A stretch of 35,191 nucleotides of DNA from Candidatus Parcubacteria bacterium (GCA_027449645.1 DAIDLF010000028.1:1-35191); one strand, 5' to 3'. Numbered from the stretch's first letter, positions 15,455 through 24,316 are shown. Numbers and translations: made by a program. The notes: a model not told the origin generated them from the sequence alone.

Positions 15455-16726
15455 CTATAACGTGAGGATGCGCGCAAAGGTTTCCTTGCTCCGGTAAGGT
15501 CCCACTAAGGCGAAGTTGAGCCCCTGCGCCCTGATTACCGTGCGGGCCGCCTTCCGGATGTCCTCCGCCGTGACGCGCTCAATCCTTGCCGCACGCTCCT
15601 TGGGCGACATGACGGATTTCGTGAGGATCTCCTGCCCGCCGTAAAAGCTCGCAAGATCATCGGAGGTTTCAAGGCCCAGCACGAGGTTCCCAAGCATATG
15701 GTCCTTGGATTTCCGGAGTTCCTTCGCGGGGATCAGCTCATCCCGGAGCCGCGCGCATTCCTCGAGGATCGCCTTTGTCACGGCAACGGCCTTCGCCCGG
15801 TCCACGCCGGCCGAGATGCCCAGCATGCCGTGATCAAGCGATGCATCCGTACCGGCACCGACATAGTACGCCGCGCCCATCTCCTCGCGGACACGCATGA
15901 AAAGCCGTGAACTCATGCCGCCGCCCAGCACGTCGGCCAGCACCCGAAGTGCAAAGCGCCGGTCATCAAAAATAGTGAATGCCCGGAATCCCATCACGAG
16001 ATGCGCCTGATCGGTCTTCTTGAAATGCAAAGCCACCCGCGGCGCCGACTGGCGCTCCACGGTCCTCTTCTTGGGAGGCGCGGCGCGGCGCGGCAAGGTC
16101 CCAAATGCGCGTCTCACCTGGGCAAGCACCGTCTTCTCATCGAATTTTCCCGCCACGACGACTACCGTCCCCGGCGTTACGTACCGCGCCTCGCGATATG
16201 CCGTGAAGGCTTCCCTCCCGAGCTTTGCGACGATCTTCTTTTCGCCGGCCACATCCCATCCCGCGGGCTGGTCGCCATATACCAACGCCCCAAAGATCCT
16301 CTGGGCCTTCGCCGGGAGATCGTCTTCATACATATTGATCTCCTGCATGATCACGCCGCGCTCCTTTTCTATCTCAGGGGCATCGAAAATCGGATTGAGG
16401 TAAAGATCCGAGACGATATCCAGGATCTGCGGCAATTTCTCGGCCTGTACCTTGGCCCAGTAGCCGGTGTATTCCTGGTCGGTGAACGCGTTGGACTGGG
16501 CGCCGAGCGCCGCAAGCTCGTGCGCGATCATGCCGGGCTTCGGCCGGTTCGTCGTCCCCTTGAACATCATGTGCTCCAAGAAGTGCGACACGCCGTTCGT
16601 CTGCTTCGTCTCATATTCCGAACCTGCCTCCACAAGGATCAGTACCGTGGCGGCAAGGTTGGAAGGCTGCGGCACAAGGAGTACGCGAAGGCCGTTCGGG
16701 AGGATGATCTTTTTGATGTCCTTCAT
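15455..16726 (-). CDS. M16-family zinc metallopeptidase (processing-peptidase-like)
   Basis: 423 aa from MKDIKKIILPNGLRVLLVPQ; the ORF track's long upstream extension is the wrong frame of the next gene. The inverted zinc motif HxxEH is HFLEH (48-52), and the third ligand Glu129 lies exactly 76 residues later, as in the M16 family. The second, non-catalytic half has GGGMSSRLFMRVREEMGAAYYVG, a known substrate-cavity motif. It resembles the mitochondrial processing peptidase-like M16B group. No signal peptide, so probably cytoplasmic. It follows the transglycosylase gene by 14 nt and precedes the permease by 7 nt. Confidence 0.94.
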   Translation of the reverse strand: MKDIKKIILPNGLRVLLVPQPSNLAATVLILVEAGSEYETKQTNGVSHFLEHMMFKGTTNRPKPGMIAHELAALGAQSNAFTDQEYTGYWAKVQAEKLPQILDIVSDLYLNPIFDAPEIEKERGVIMQEINMYEDDLPAKAQRIFGALVYGDQPAGWDVAGEKKIVAKLGREAFTAYREARYVTPGTVVVVAGKFDEKTVLAQVRRAFGTLPRRAAPPKKRTVERQSAPRVALHFKKTDQAHLVMGFRAFTIFDDRRFALRVLADVLGGGMSSRLFMRVREEMGAAYYVGAGTDASLDHGMLGISAGVDRAKAVAVTKAILEECARLRDELIPAKELRKSKDHMLGNLVLGLETSDDLASFYGGQEILTKSVMSPKERAARIERVTAEDIRKAARTVIRAQGLNFALVGPYRSKETFARILTL

Positions 16727-16740
16727 GGAATGTTCAGGCG

Positions 16741-18225
16741 CTATGACGAGGTCGTGATCGTCTGAATGTCCGCATCGAAGCTCTGGGCGCGGCTCACCAC
16801 CGCCTGTCCATAGGTCCAAAGGTAGTTCTTCCAGCGGCCGCCTGCATAGTACTTTGCCGCAGTGCAGCGCTCCTGATCGATGGTCGCGCTGTAGATCGCC
16901 TTGCATCCGACCATGCCATCCTTCAGGTAAAGTCCCGTGGCCACGAAAGCATCCGCATTGTTCCAGGGCGACGGCGGATTGTCCCCCGTCACCTTGCTGA
17001 TGCCCGGCGCATAAAGCTGCCACGTGGAAGGCACGAACTGCGCCGGTCCCATCGCGCCGCCGTACGCGCCATCCGCATTCGGGCATGAGACCATCATGGT
17101 GTTCGGATCCAGGTTGAGCGCCGCGGTGATCTGCAGGAAGATGGGAATATTGGAAGGGCTCATGGCCGTCTTGTAGCTGCACTGTCCGACATTCTGGCCG
17201 AGCGCCGACTCGCGGTCCAGAATGGCCAGGATGAACGCCGGATCGATCCCGGTCGCGCCGGAAGCGAGCTTCGCATACTGATAGGCATCCTCGAAGGAAA
17301 GCTGGCCGCCGCCAAGGAGTTGGAAGATGCGGTTGCGGATCTGTGCCGCAGTGGCCTGGGTCTGCGTGAGCAGGGCCTGATATTTGGATTCTTGCCCTTT
17401 GGTCGCCACAAGGAGCTGGGTCTTCTGGCTCTTGGTGCCGGCAACCTCCTGGGCCTGCGCCTGCTGATAGGCCACCGCGCTCGCGGCATCCGCCTTGGAA
17501 GCCTGGAAATCCTGCTCCTGGCTCTGAAGCTGGGTCTGCAGGTCAGTGACCTGCTGGACCGTTGCCCGGAGGTTGCTCTGGAGCAGAAGGATGTTCTGCG
17601 TCTCGTTCCAGAAATCGGAAAGCCGCGGATTCTTCAGGAATATCTCAAGGAGGCTGTTCTGGTCACTGCGATAGAGGGCTTCCACCAGCTGGCCCATGGC
17701 GGCCTTCTTGCTTGCGATATCCGCCTGTGTGACGCCGATCTGCGCCTCAGTGCTCGCAATCTGGGTATTGAGCTGCTGGATAGTGAGGTTGGTTGCCTGG
17801 ATCTGCAGGTTGAGCGACGCAATTTTGGCATTGAGCGACGCAATCTGGCCGTTCAGGGTCTTGCCCTGGCTCTGATAGCTCTGGATCTGGCCCTGATACT
17901 GGTCTATCTGCGCCTGAAGCTGCTGCAGCTGGGCCTCAAGCGCGGTGCGTTCGGCGGTAGGGTTCGAGCTGGACGCCGTGGAGGTCGTCGCATCGCCGGA
18001 TGCCCTGGTGAAGAACGTAGGCGCCGACACGGATCCGAAGACCAAAAAGGCCCCTGCAAGGGTGTAAATGGCGGCGCGCGCCACCTTCGTGAAAGGGATG
18101 CGGACCACTTTTGCTTCATCAAGATTCAGCCGCGCCGAAAGGGTGCTGAACGCCGTCCAATTGCGTCCGCCCGCGCGATCGCGCGACACGTCGCCAAGGA
18201 CTTTCGGTTTCAGGAGCTTGCGCAT
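16741..18225 (-). CDS. Coiled-coil protein with lytic transglycosylase domain
   Basis: 494 aa from MRKLLKPKVLGDVSRDRAGG. One membrane segment at about 45-65 (AIYTLAGAFLVFGSVSAP). Residues 90-290 are a long Gln-rich coiled coil (QLQQLQAQIDQYQGQI) like those of peptidoglycan hydrolase regulators. The C-terminal domain is SLT/MltB-like: catalytic-type Glu in ILDRESALGQN and the motif GGAMGPAQFVPSTWQLY. Probably membrane-anchored and acting on cell-wall peptidoglycan in growth or division. One of very few genes here with a purine-rich site before the start (GGAGAGG), although that site lies directly after the -10 box. Confidence 0.9.
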   Translation of the reverse strand: MRKLLKPKVLGDVSRDRAGGRNWTAFSTLSARLNLDEAKVVRIPFTKVARAAIYTLAGAFLVFGSVSAPTFFTRASGDATTSTASSSNPTAERTALEAQLQQLQAQIDQYQGQIQSYQSQGKTLNGQIASLNAKIASLNLQIQATNLTIQQLNTQIASTEAQIGVTQADIASKKAAMGQLVEALYRSDQNSLLEIFLKNPRLSDFWNETQNILLLQSNLRATVQQVTDLQTQLQSQEQDFQASKADAASAVAYQQAQAQEVAGTKSQKTQLLVATKGQESKYQALLTQTQATAAQIRNRIFQLLGGGQLSFEDAYQYAKLASGATGIDPAFILAILDRESALGQNVGQCSYKTAMSPSNIPIFLQITAALNLDPNTMMVSCPNADGAYGGAMGPAQFVPSTWQLYAPGISKVTGDNPPSPWNNADAFVATGLYLKDGMVGCKAIYSATIDQERCTAAKYYAGGRWKNYLWTYGQAVVSRAQSFDADIQTITTSS

Positions 18226-18234
18226 TACCTCTCC

Positions 18235-18240
18235 ATTATA
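18235..18240 (-). promoter_or_regulatory. -10 box for the transglycosylase gene
   Basis: Minus strand TATAAT, followed by GGAGAGGTA and ATG. The -35 position falls in the rplY terminator hairpin (ATGCAA). Nine nt separate the -10 from ATG, so the leader must be very short. Confidence 0.55.
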
Positions 18241-18273
18241 AAACAAACGGCCGCATATTGCATGCGGCCGTTT
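18241..18273 (-). terminator. Intrinsic terminator after rplY
   Basis: A perfect 12-bp hairpin (AAACGGCCGCAT / ATGCGGCCGTTT, 5-nt loop), followed on the minus strand by GTTTT. It lies 22 nt after the rplY stop and abuts the next gene's -10 box. Confidence 0.85.
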
Positions 18274-18295
18274 CTGCGGAAGGTGATGCCAGCGG

Positions 18296-18952
18296 CTATT
18301 CCGCGGTTGCGGACTTCTGCGCGTCGCGCTCGGCCTTCTTCTCTTCGGCCTCGGACTTGATGGCGGAAACATCCACGGCTACCTCGGCAACCGGGGCCTC
18401 CTCCACGACCTTCGGCAACGTCGCCGTTGCAATGGCTGTATCCGGGTCGATATGCAGGGTGACGCCCTTCGGGACGGCAAGGTCCTTCACATAGAAGCTC
18501 TTATCAAGCGCATCAAGCGCAGAAAGGTCGACGACGAACGCGTGCGGGATATCCTGCGGGAACGCTTCCACCTCAATCTCGGAAAGCGAGCGGTTGATGA
18601 CGGCGGAAAGCTCCTTCACCGCCGGCGATTCGCCCTTGAATTCCACCGGCACGTGCGCGCGGACCTTTTCGTCCATGCGAACCGCGTGAAAATCGATATG
18701 CGCGATCTCGTTCGTGATCCGGTCGCGGACCAGGTCGTGGATCATCACCGGATGCTTGTCCTTGCCCACGTGGAGCGTGATGACCGTGGTCTCTCCCGCT
18801 TCCTTGAACGCCTTCACGAATTCCTTCGCCGGCACCGCCAGATGGACGTTCTTTACGCCGCGTCCATAGAGTTCCGCCGGAATAAGACCCTCCTTGCGGA
18901 GCGCCTTCACTTTCTTGCCCAAAACCTCCCGGGACTGTACTGATAATTCCAT
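18296..18952 (-). CDS. rplY: Large ribosomal subunit protein bL25 (TL5/CTC form)
   Basis: 218 aa, the long two-domain form that binds 5S rRNA. The N-terminal L25 domain (SREVLGKKVKALRKEGLIPAELYGRG, then EIAHIDFHAV) is followed by the TL5-type beta domain (VPVEFKGESPAVK, ...SEIEVEAFPQDIPHAFVVDLS) and a charged Ala/Glu-rich tail (about 185-218). It is a single-gene unit with its own promoter and terminator. The start is set by a -10 box 7 nt upstream. Confidence 0.96.
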   Translation of the reverse strand: MELSVQSREVLGKKVKALRKEGLIPAELYGRGVKNVHLAVPAKEFVKAFKEAGETTVITLHVGKDKHPVMIHDLVRDRITNEIAHIDFHAVRMDEKVRAHVPVEFKGESPAVKELSAVINRSLSEIEVEAFPQDIPHAFVVDLSALDALDKSFYVKDLAVPKGVTLHIDPDTAIATATLPKVVEEAPVAEVAVDVSAIKSEAEEKKAERDAQKSATAE

Positions 18953-18959
18953 GGGGAAT

Positions 18960-18987
18960 AGTGTAACAAATTCTCCGAAAAAGGCAA
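18960..18987 (-). promoter_or_regulatory. Promoter for rplY
   Basis: Minus strand: -35 TTGCCT, 16-nt spacer, -10 TACACT, ending 7 nt before ATG, so the message is probably leaderless. Confidence 0.65.
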
Positions 18988-18997
18988 ATGGCGGCCG

Positions 18998-19888
18998 TTA
19001 TGCCATGCCATTGAACAGCTTCATCCGGTCTTCCACGATCTTCTGGATCGCCGTCACTGCCGGGGCTGTCAATTTATAGGGGGCAATCTCATTCGGATCC
19101 CTCAGCCCCTCTTCCACGCCGCGCCGCCACGCAAGGCGGAGTTCGCTTGAAACGTGGATGATCGTCATCCCCGCCTTTGCCGCCGCAGTGAAATCGGCAT
19201 CCTCCGTGCCGGATCCGCCGTGAAGCGTCATGTAATGCACGCCGGCGCCCGCGATCGCCGCCTTGATCGCCGCAATGCGCGGGATGTCCAGATGTTTGCG
19301 TGCCGCATCGGCGCCGCCGGTCGTCATGCTCTTCAAGAGGCCATGCATGTTCCCCACTGCCGGGGCAAGCACGTCAATGCCGGTCGCGGCCACAAACTGC
19401 ACCGCTTCTTCCGGAGTGGAAAGCGCGATGCCCGCCGGCGCGGCATCGATGACCTCGGAGTTCGAACCGATATAGCCGATCTCGCCCTCAATCACGATCT
19501 CCGGGTTGATCGCGCGGATCGCCTCGACGGCCGCTTTCGTATTGGCGATATTCTGGTCCATCGGAAGCGATGAATTATCGAAAATGATCTCATCAAAGCC
19601 CGCCTCCGCCGCCTCACGCACCTTCTCGATGGAGTGCGTATGGTCGGCGTTCAGGAAGATCGGATACTCGTACTCCTCGCGAAGGCTCCTCACAAGCGCC
19701 GCCGCCTGGCGCACGCCGATAAATGCGCGCTCCCCTTCCGACACGCCGATGAGAAGCGGCAGCTGCAGTCCCCGCGCGGCGGCAAAGATGCCCTTGAGCG
19801 CGGCCAGGTCGGAGATATTGAAATGACCTACGGCCACCCGGCGGGCATCGGCATCGGCAAGGACCTCACGAAGGGTTTTCATAGGCAT
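18998..19888 (-). CDS. fba: Class II fructose-bisphosphate aldolase
   Basis: 296 aa. A zinc-dependent aldolase interconverting fructose 1,6-bisphosphate and the two triose phosphates. Zinc and catalytic residues: NADHTHS (His83/His85), EGEIGYIG (Glu), GNMHG (His182), TLHGGSGT (His223), plus IIFDNSS. Tagatose-bisphosphate aldolase (GatY/KbaY) is a close relative and cannot be excluded. It lies 15 nt after the PfkB kinase gene, which may supply its substrate. The start could be M1 or M3. Confidence 0.93.
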   Translation of the reverse strand: MPMKTLREVLADADARRVAVGHFNISDLAALKGIFAAARGLQLPLLIGVSEGERAFIGVRQAAALVRSLREEYEYPIFLNADHTHSIEKVREAAEAGFDEIIFDNSSLPMDQNIANTKAAVEAIRAINPEIVIEGEIGYIGSNSEVIDAAPAGIALSTPEEAVQFVAATGIDVLAPAVGNMHGLLKSMTTGGADAARKHLDIPRIAAIKAAIAGAGVHYMTLHGGSGTEDADFTAAAKAGMTIIHVSSELRLAWRRGVEEGLRDPNEIAPYKLTAPAVTAIQKIVEDRMKLFNGMA

Positions 19889-19903
19889 AGCGGGAGAAAT
19901 CGG

Positions 19904-20902
19904 TTAGAGCGTTTTCGGCATATAGTTTTTGGGCGCCTTCTTCAGGAAGGCCTGCAGTTTGGACTTGGTGAGCAGCCCGGTCTGGGCGCCGAAGAACTGG
20001 ACGACATGCATGGATTCTATCGGCGCCCAACGCAAGGCCTCCTGCACCGGCAGCCCGTAGATGAGCGCGCAGAGAAATCCCGTGGAAAAGGCGTCTCCCG
20101 CGCCGGTGCGCGAGATCGGCTTCTTCGGATCGGGATACGGCGGCATGAAGTAAATGCAGGTGCCGTCGGATGCGTACGCGCCGGCAGGCCCATCGGTGAT
20201 CACCACGATCTTCGGCCCAAGTTTATGGAGGCCGTCAAACAGGAATGTGATGTCCTCATTCTTCGTATGGAGGATGAACGCCGCCTCCTCGCGGTTCACA
20301 AAAAGCACATAGGTGCGCTTATAGATCTCGCGGAGCTTCTCCGCGCCGAACCGCAGCTGGAACGTGCCGGGGTTGAAGCCCATCTTCACGCCGGGGTGCT
20401 TCTTGAGGTATTCGGCCACCTTGCGGTGGAACGGCATGGTGTGCTCGGCAATGGAGGAGAAATAGACCCAGCTCGCCTTCCCGTCCAGAAGGCGCGGATC
20501 GTGATAGGCATACTTCTCGTGCTTGATGAGGATGGTGCGCTCGGCCTTGAAGGTGAGCACAAAATGATAGTTCGTCGGCTTGCCCTTGTTCACCTTGAGA
20601 TACTCCGTGCTCACGCCTTCTTTGTGATAGCGGTCCAGCACCTCGTCGCCGTAATGGTCATCCCCAACTGCCGTGACGATGGCCGTATTCAACCCGAGCC
20701 GCCGCGCGCCCACTGCCACATTGGACGCATTGCCCACGGCAGGCATCACCATGAGCGACTTATAAGGGATCTTGTCCGCGAAAGGCATCTCGAGCTCCGG
20801 ATGCTCATGCTGTTTGTCCCACTCCACTTTTGCCTCCTCGAGCTCGATGAAGGCATCAATCACCACGTCGCCGATGCAGATAAGGTCGTACTTTTGTTTC
20901 AT
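19904..20902 (-). CDS. PfkB-family carbohydrate kinase
   Basis: 332 aa, ribokinase fold. The N-terminal motif reads ICIGDVVIDAF, followed by PAVGNASNVAVGARRLGL (first PfkB signature). The second signature is SRTGAGDAFSTGFLCAL (anion hole and catalytic Asp). The protein is longer at the N-terminus than ribokinase, with a charged insert EEAKVEWDKQHEHPELEMP. Its substrate may be fructose 6-phosphate, ribose or another sugar; pairing with the aldolase favours a phosphofructokinase-like role (inference). It starts 23 nt after the fibre gene's stop. Confidence 0.92.
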   Translation of the reverse strand: MKQKYDLICIGDVVIDAFIELEEAKVEWDKQHEHPELEMPFADKIPYKSLMVMPAVGNASNVAVGARRLGLNTAIVTAVGDDHYGDEVLDRYHKEGVSTEYLKVNKGKPTNYHFVLTFKAERTILIKHEKYAYHDPRLLDGKASWVYFSSIAEHTMPFHRKVAEYLKKHPGVKMGFNPGTFQLRFGAEKLREIYKRTYVLFVNREEAAFILHTKNEDITFLFDGLHKLGPKIVVITDGPAGAYASDGTCIYFMPPYPDPKKPISRTGAGDAFSTGFLCALIYGLPVQEALRWAPIESMHVVQFFGAQTGLLTKSKLQAFLKKAPKNYMPKTL

Positions 20903-20925
20903 AAGGTCATGCGGTTATGCCATGG

Positions 20926-23037
20926 CTATTGGCAGAAGCTGGGCTTGGTGGTGGTCGCCGTCAACGCGCCGTTCACCGTATAGATATATTCAAGCGTCGT
21001 CGTATTCACCGAATCGTATCCTTCCATACAGAAAGCCTTGGTAGAAGTGCCAATCTCCAAAGAATTGCCGCCGAGAAATGTCGCTGCTGTACTGCTGTTC
21101 CCAATTGTCGCGGTATTATTTCCATTGCCCGTCGCATTTGCACCGATTACGATTTCGTTAGTATCCCCGCTTGCCAAGGGATAAGCCTCATAACCGATAT
21201 CCACGGCGTAATTAGTGGCGGCATTAGATGCCCCAGTGGAAGTGAGAAGTCCGGCGTTATCTCCGATTCCAATATTAAACGAACCGGCTACATTATTTTC
21301 CAATGCTTGATATCCAATTCCCGTATTCTGGGCACCCGTATCATAAAAGAGGGCATTGTTCCCCACTGCAGTATTGTTTGTTCCAGTGAGATTAGAACCG
21401 AGCGCTCCCGTACCGAAGGCCGCGTTATTTTGGCCAGTCGTATTGTTTTGGAGAGAAGCGTAGCCGACCGCAGTATTAAATCCTCCCGTCGTATTCCCCC
21501 GAAGAGCATAGAAACCGATCCCGGTATTTCTTGTACCGGCCGTATTGAGTTCAAGGGAATAATAACCCAGAGCAGAATTGGTGCCCCCGGTAGTATTATA
21601 AGCCAATGATTTGAATCCTACGGCAGTATTGCTTGTCCCAGTAGTATTTGATCCAAGAGAATTAGCGCCCACTGCCGTATTGTATAGTCCCGTGGTGTTA
21701 TTCTGCATACTTTCATATCCGATGGCAGTCTCATATCCGCCCGCGTCATTAGCCAGCGCGAGAGACCCGAGTCCTATGCTATCCCCGGATGTAATAATGG
21801 GGATGCCGCTGAGGGTTGTCCCCATATTTGCCGCCGTGATCACCGAAGAGGGAGACGAGGCATTTTGTATGGCTGATATCGAGTTTGCGACATTTTTTGC
21901 CACTATCATATATCCATTCGCCCCATAATGGAGATAGTCCGTCCCCACGAAAGAAGTGTTTGCGGCGTATGACGACGCCGTAGTGCCCGCGTATCCGCGT
22001 ATTGCAGAGGTGATGGTATTGCCGGATATGGCGGAAACATAAATTTGCTCGCTCCCGATAGTGAGAATCTGGCCCACATAAGGAGCATTGAGCGTAGGCG
22101 TCACGCTGAAACTTGTCGAGGCCGCGCCGATCGCCGCCGTGAGCGTTCCCTTGAAGTCGACGGCGCGCAACGAATAGGGTGGAATGCAGTTGTTGTAATC
22201 GATCACGTCGGCAGGAATCGATGGATTATAAGAGTTGAGCAGTATGTTCCTTATATCAAGATAATGGCCTGTTGGGCCATACGTCGAAGAAAGCGCGCTG
22301 TTGATCTGTTGGACGTCGGCCAAATTGGCACTGGCACAATTTTCCCCTTCTCCGTTCACCACGGACAAGACCAGATAGTTCCCGTTTTGGGTCTTTGCTA
22401 CCATGCTCGCGATATCGCTCAATACCGTGCCGGTAGCGGTCAGATTGTTTCGGCCCGCCCATATTACCGTAAACCAGGGCCATGTACTCGACGCCGCGAG
22501 AAAACGAGATGCTATTTGGCTGCTTGTTTGACCCCCGACGCCGAAATCACGGACATTCGGACCGGGAAGATACTGATTGAGCAGGTTAGGATAGGTGTAA
22601 CCCGTATAGTCCTCGTCTCCCAGCGTCAAGCTGTCTCCCCATGCGCCGATGTTCATTGCGCTCACAATAGAAGAGGTGTTGGCGTAGGATATCGCTCCCC
22701 CGCACGTCGTCGTCGTCACCGCGCCAGCGGCGCTTACAGCAAGACAAGGAGAGCTTGAAGCGGCGAGCGAGGTGATGGCAAGATTATTGACGGTCGTCGT
22801 CGCTCCGATGAGCGTGATCGTGCTGCTCGGATTTCCGATATTGATCGTGGTCGCCGTGGACGTTCCAATGGCGATGGTGCCCGTGGCATCAATGATGACG
22901 CCGGAATCCCCAATGATCGTGTTATTGGAAAAATCCAACGCGGCAAACGCCATGGGGACGCCGATAATAAGAGAGATGGCTGCGACAATAGAGAGAAAAA
23001 GCGGAATGCTTCGGAAGGATCGTTTCTCAGAGTCCAT
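20926..23037 (-). CDS. Secreted fibre with SGNH hydrolase domain and 17-residue head repeats
   Basis: 703 aa. A membrane anchor or signal segment at 11-33. Residues 35-110 are a beta-rich stalk (TIAIGTSTATTINIG). About 125-400 is an SGNH/GDSL hydrolase: block I GAWGDSLTLG (Ser136), FGVGGQTSS, WAGRNNLTATG, and DYLHYGANGY (Asp and His). From about 430 to 600 come nine or so copies of a 17-residue repeat (NTAVGANSLGSNTTGTS), like the head repeats of trimeric autotransporter adhesins. The C-terminus has GGNSLEIGTSTKAFCMEGYD, as seen in phage-tail and adhesin C-termini. A surface fibre with a carbohydrate esterase or lipase activity is likely. A promoter with TATAAT lies 8 nt upstream. Confidence 0.85.
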   Translation of the reverse strand: MDSEKRSFRSIPLFLSIVAAISLIIGVPMAFAALDFSNNTIIGDSGVIIDATGTIAIGTSTATTINIGNPSSTITLIGATTTVNNLAITSLAASSSPCLAVSAAGAVTTTTCGGAISYANTSSIVSAMNIGAWGDSLTLGDEDYTGYTYPNLLNQYLPGPNVRDFGVGGQTSSQIASRFLAASSTWPWFTVIWAGRNNLTATGTVLSDIASMVAKTQNGNYLVLSVVNGEGENCASANLADVQQINSALSSTYGPTGHYLDIRNILLNSYNPSIPADVIDYNNCIPPYSLRAVDFKGTLTAAIGAASTSFSVTPTLNAPYVGQILTIGSEQIYVSAISGNTITSAIRGYAGTTASSYAANTSFVGTDYLHYGANGYMIVAKNVANSISAIQNASSPSSVITAANMGTTLSGIPIITSGDSIGLGSLALANDAGGYETAIGYESMQNNTTGLYNTAVGANSLGSNTTGTSNTAVGFKSLAYNTTGGTNSALGYYSLELNTAGTRNTGIGFYALRGNTTGGFNTAVGYASLQNNTTGQNNAAFGTGALGSNLTGTNNTAVGNNALFYDTGAQNTGIGYQALENNVAGSFNIGIGDNAGLLTSTGASNAATNYAVDIGYEAYPLASGDTNEIVIGANATGNGNNTATIGNSSTAATFLGGNSLEIGTSTKAFCMEGYDSVNTTTLEYIYTVNGALTATTTKPSFCQ
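21250..21741 (-). repeat. 51-bp tandem repeats coding for head-type 17-aa units
   Basis: About nine to ten imperfect 51-nt units code for NTAVGxxSLxxNTTGxx. Copies differ at the DNA level, so this is an old, selected protein repeat and not recent slippage. Confidence 0.85.
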
Positions 23038-23045
23038 TGGTAGTA

Positions 23046-23075
23046 ATTATACCTTTTGCACCATGAGGGAGGCAA
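23046..23075 (-). promoter_or_regulatory. Promoter for the SGNH/head-repeat fibre
   Basis: Minus strand: -35 TTGCCT, 18-nt spacer, -10 TATAAT, ending 8 nt before ATG. Probably leaderless. Confidence 0.7.
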
Positions 23076-23088
23076 ACCCCACCCTCAT
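23063..23088. repeat. Inverted repeat around the fibre promoter -35
   Basis: ATGAGGG and CCCTCAT are 7-bp arms separated by 12 nt that contain the -35 box. No T-run follows, so it is not a clear terminator. It could be an operator. Confidence 0.5.
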
Positions 23089-23093
23089 ACGCT

Positions 23094-24269
23094 TTAAAGT
23101 TTTGCCATATAAGCCCTCGTGAGGGGGCCGAAATAGCCCGAGTCGGGCACAATGTCCGCATGCTTCTGGAATTCCTTGAGGGCATTGAGGGTCAGCGTGC
23201 CGAAGTAATCCGTAGAGCCATGCCGCGCAAGGATCTTTGCGGCTGGGCCGGCATCCTCTTGGATCAGGAATGCTTGAAGCGCTTTCACGTCGGCCCCCGT
23301 ATCGCCCCGCTTCAGATTCCGCGTGAAGCGATAGGCATTAACGGCAGGAGAAGTGCCGGTGCCAGCGCTTCCCTTCGCTTGCGCGAGAAGGGCATGAAGT
23401 TCGGCAGTAAGGGATGCGATCTCCGTTTCAAGGGAGGCAGTCGAAGTGCCGGCCGCGGCCGTGGAACTGGCAGTGACCGTGGAAACTGGAGTGCTCATGG
23501 CGGTAGACGTGGCTGTCGCAGGAGTTGTCGTGGCAACCGCGACGGTTGTAGTGGCGGAGGCCACAGGACTGGCCCCGGTATACCCCGCTCCCACACCCAC
23601 CACAATCGAAGCAGTGGTGGTGAAGGTTCCATCCCCCGAAGCCGTTGAGGTGCCGTATTCGGATGAGATCACTTTATAGTGGTAAAGCGTGGTCTCCGCA
23701 AGGCCCGAGAGGGTGATAGTGTGCGCAGCAACCTGGGCGGCATCCGTGGAGGTCGCGCCATACGCGGTGGAGGTGCCATAGGATACCGTGCTGTCGGCAG
23801 GGATATTGGTATTCCAGGTGATGACCGCGCCGCCAGAATTAGGGACTGCGGCAACGCCCGTAATGATCGGCGGCGAGGCATGGGCGCAGTTCGTGGTCGT
23901 GGGAGTCAGCGTGTAGGTTGATGATCCGGTGGCCTGTGAAAGCAATGCGCTTTCCACGCCCGCATTGCAAGAAAGGGTTACCGTCCCGCCCGTACTGGAA
24001 GTGGCAACGGCAAGATCATACGACGGGGAAAGAAGCGTAAACGTGCCGCCGGTCGCCGCGGACATCGTGACCACGACGCTCGTGGCATTGACCTGCAACG
24101 CGTCAGCGACAGAACTGGTGGCGATGGTAACCGTTGCCGCAGGAGAGGAAAGCGTGATCGATTCGGAAGTGGCGAAACTCAACGCTGCCGCATGGACAAA
24201 CTGCATGAGAAGAGGAAGCAAAAAGAATGCGCCCAGGATGGACAAAAAGAATTTCCCTTTCATGCTCAT
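23094..24269 (-). CDS. Secreted FN3-like and peptidoglycan-binding protein
   Basis: 391 aa from MSMKGKFFLS. A signal peptide at 3-28 (FFLSILGAFFLLPLLMQFVHAAA). Ser/Thr-rich beta domain (about 30-130), then an FN3/purple-phosphatase-like domain (135-220: TWNTNIPADSTVSYGTST, LAETTLYHYKV). A long Thr/Ala/Ser linker follows, then a short coiled coil, and a C-terminal peptidoglycan-binding domain (LKRGDTGADVKALQAFL, FGTLTLNALKEFQKHADI, GYFGPLTRAYMAKL). It is probably held at the cell wall. The longer ORF-track start crosses the divergent promoter and is rejected. The -10 box 7 nt upstream supports this start. Confidence 0.87.
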   Translation of the reverse strand: MSMKGKFFLSILGAFFLLPLLMQFVHAAALSFATSESITLSSPAATVTIATSSVADALQVNATSVVVTMSAATGGTFTLLSPSYDLAVATSSTGGTVTLSCNAGVESALLSQATGSSTYTLTPTTTNCAHASPPIITGVAAVPNSGGAVITWNTNIPADSTVSYGTSTAYGATSTDAAQVAAHTITLSGLAETTLYHYKVISSEYGTSTASGDGTFTTTASIVVGVGAGYTGASPVASATTTVAVATTTPATATSTAMSTPVSTVTASSTAAAGTSTASLETEIASLTAELHALLAQAKGSAGTGTSPAVNAYRFTRNLKRGDTGADVKALQAFLIQEDAGPAAKILARHGSTDYFGTLTLNALKEFQKHADIVPDSGYFGPLTRAYMAKL

Positions 24270-24276
24270 GATGCTG

Positions 24277-24305
24277 ATTATACAGGAGTATGGTATATTG
24301 GACAA
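24277..24305 (-). promoter_or_regulatory. Promoter for the FN3/peptidoglycan-binding protein
   Basis: Minus strand: -35 TTGTCC, 17-nt spacer, -10 TATAAT, 7 nt before ATG. It overlaps the opposite-strand promoter-like sequence at 24291. Confidence 0.7.
24291..24299 (+). promoter_or_regulatory. Possible extended -10 for the 155-aa membrane protein
   Basis: TGGTATATT lies 17 nt before ATG at 24317. No convincing -35. It sits within the spacer of the opposing promoter, so the two may compete. Confidence 0.35.
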
Positions 24306-24316
24306 ATAACGAGCGC

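Noticed and set aside
16727-17182. N-terminal extension of the M16 ORF
   Set aside because: It runs through the transglycosylase gene in another frame; the family N-terminus begins at MKDIKKIILPNG.
19634-20983. 449-aa plus-strand ORF
   Set aside because: Antisense to the PfkB and aldolase genes; His/Arg-rich shadow with no motif.
21250-21741. 51-bp repeats as a possible CRISPR array
   Set aside because: Repeats are in-frame protein-coding units with diverged DNA and no spacers.
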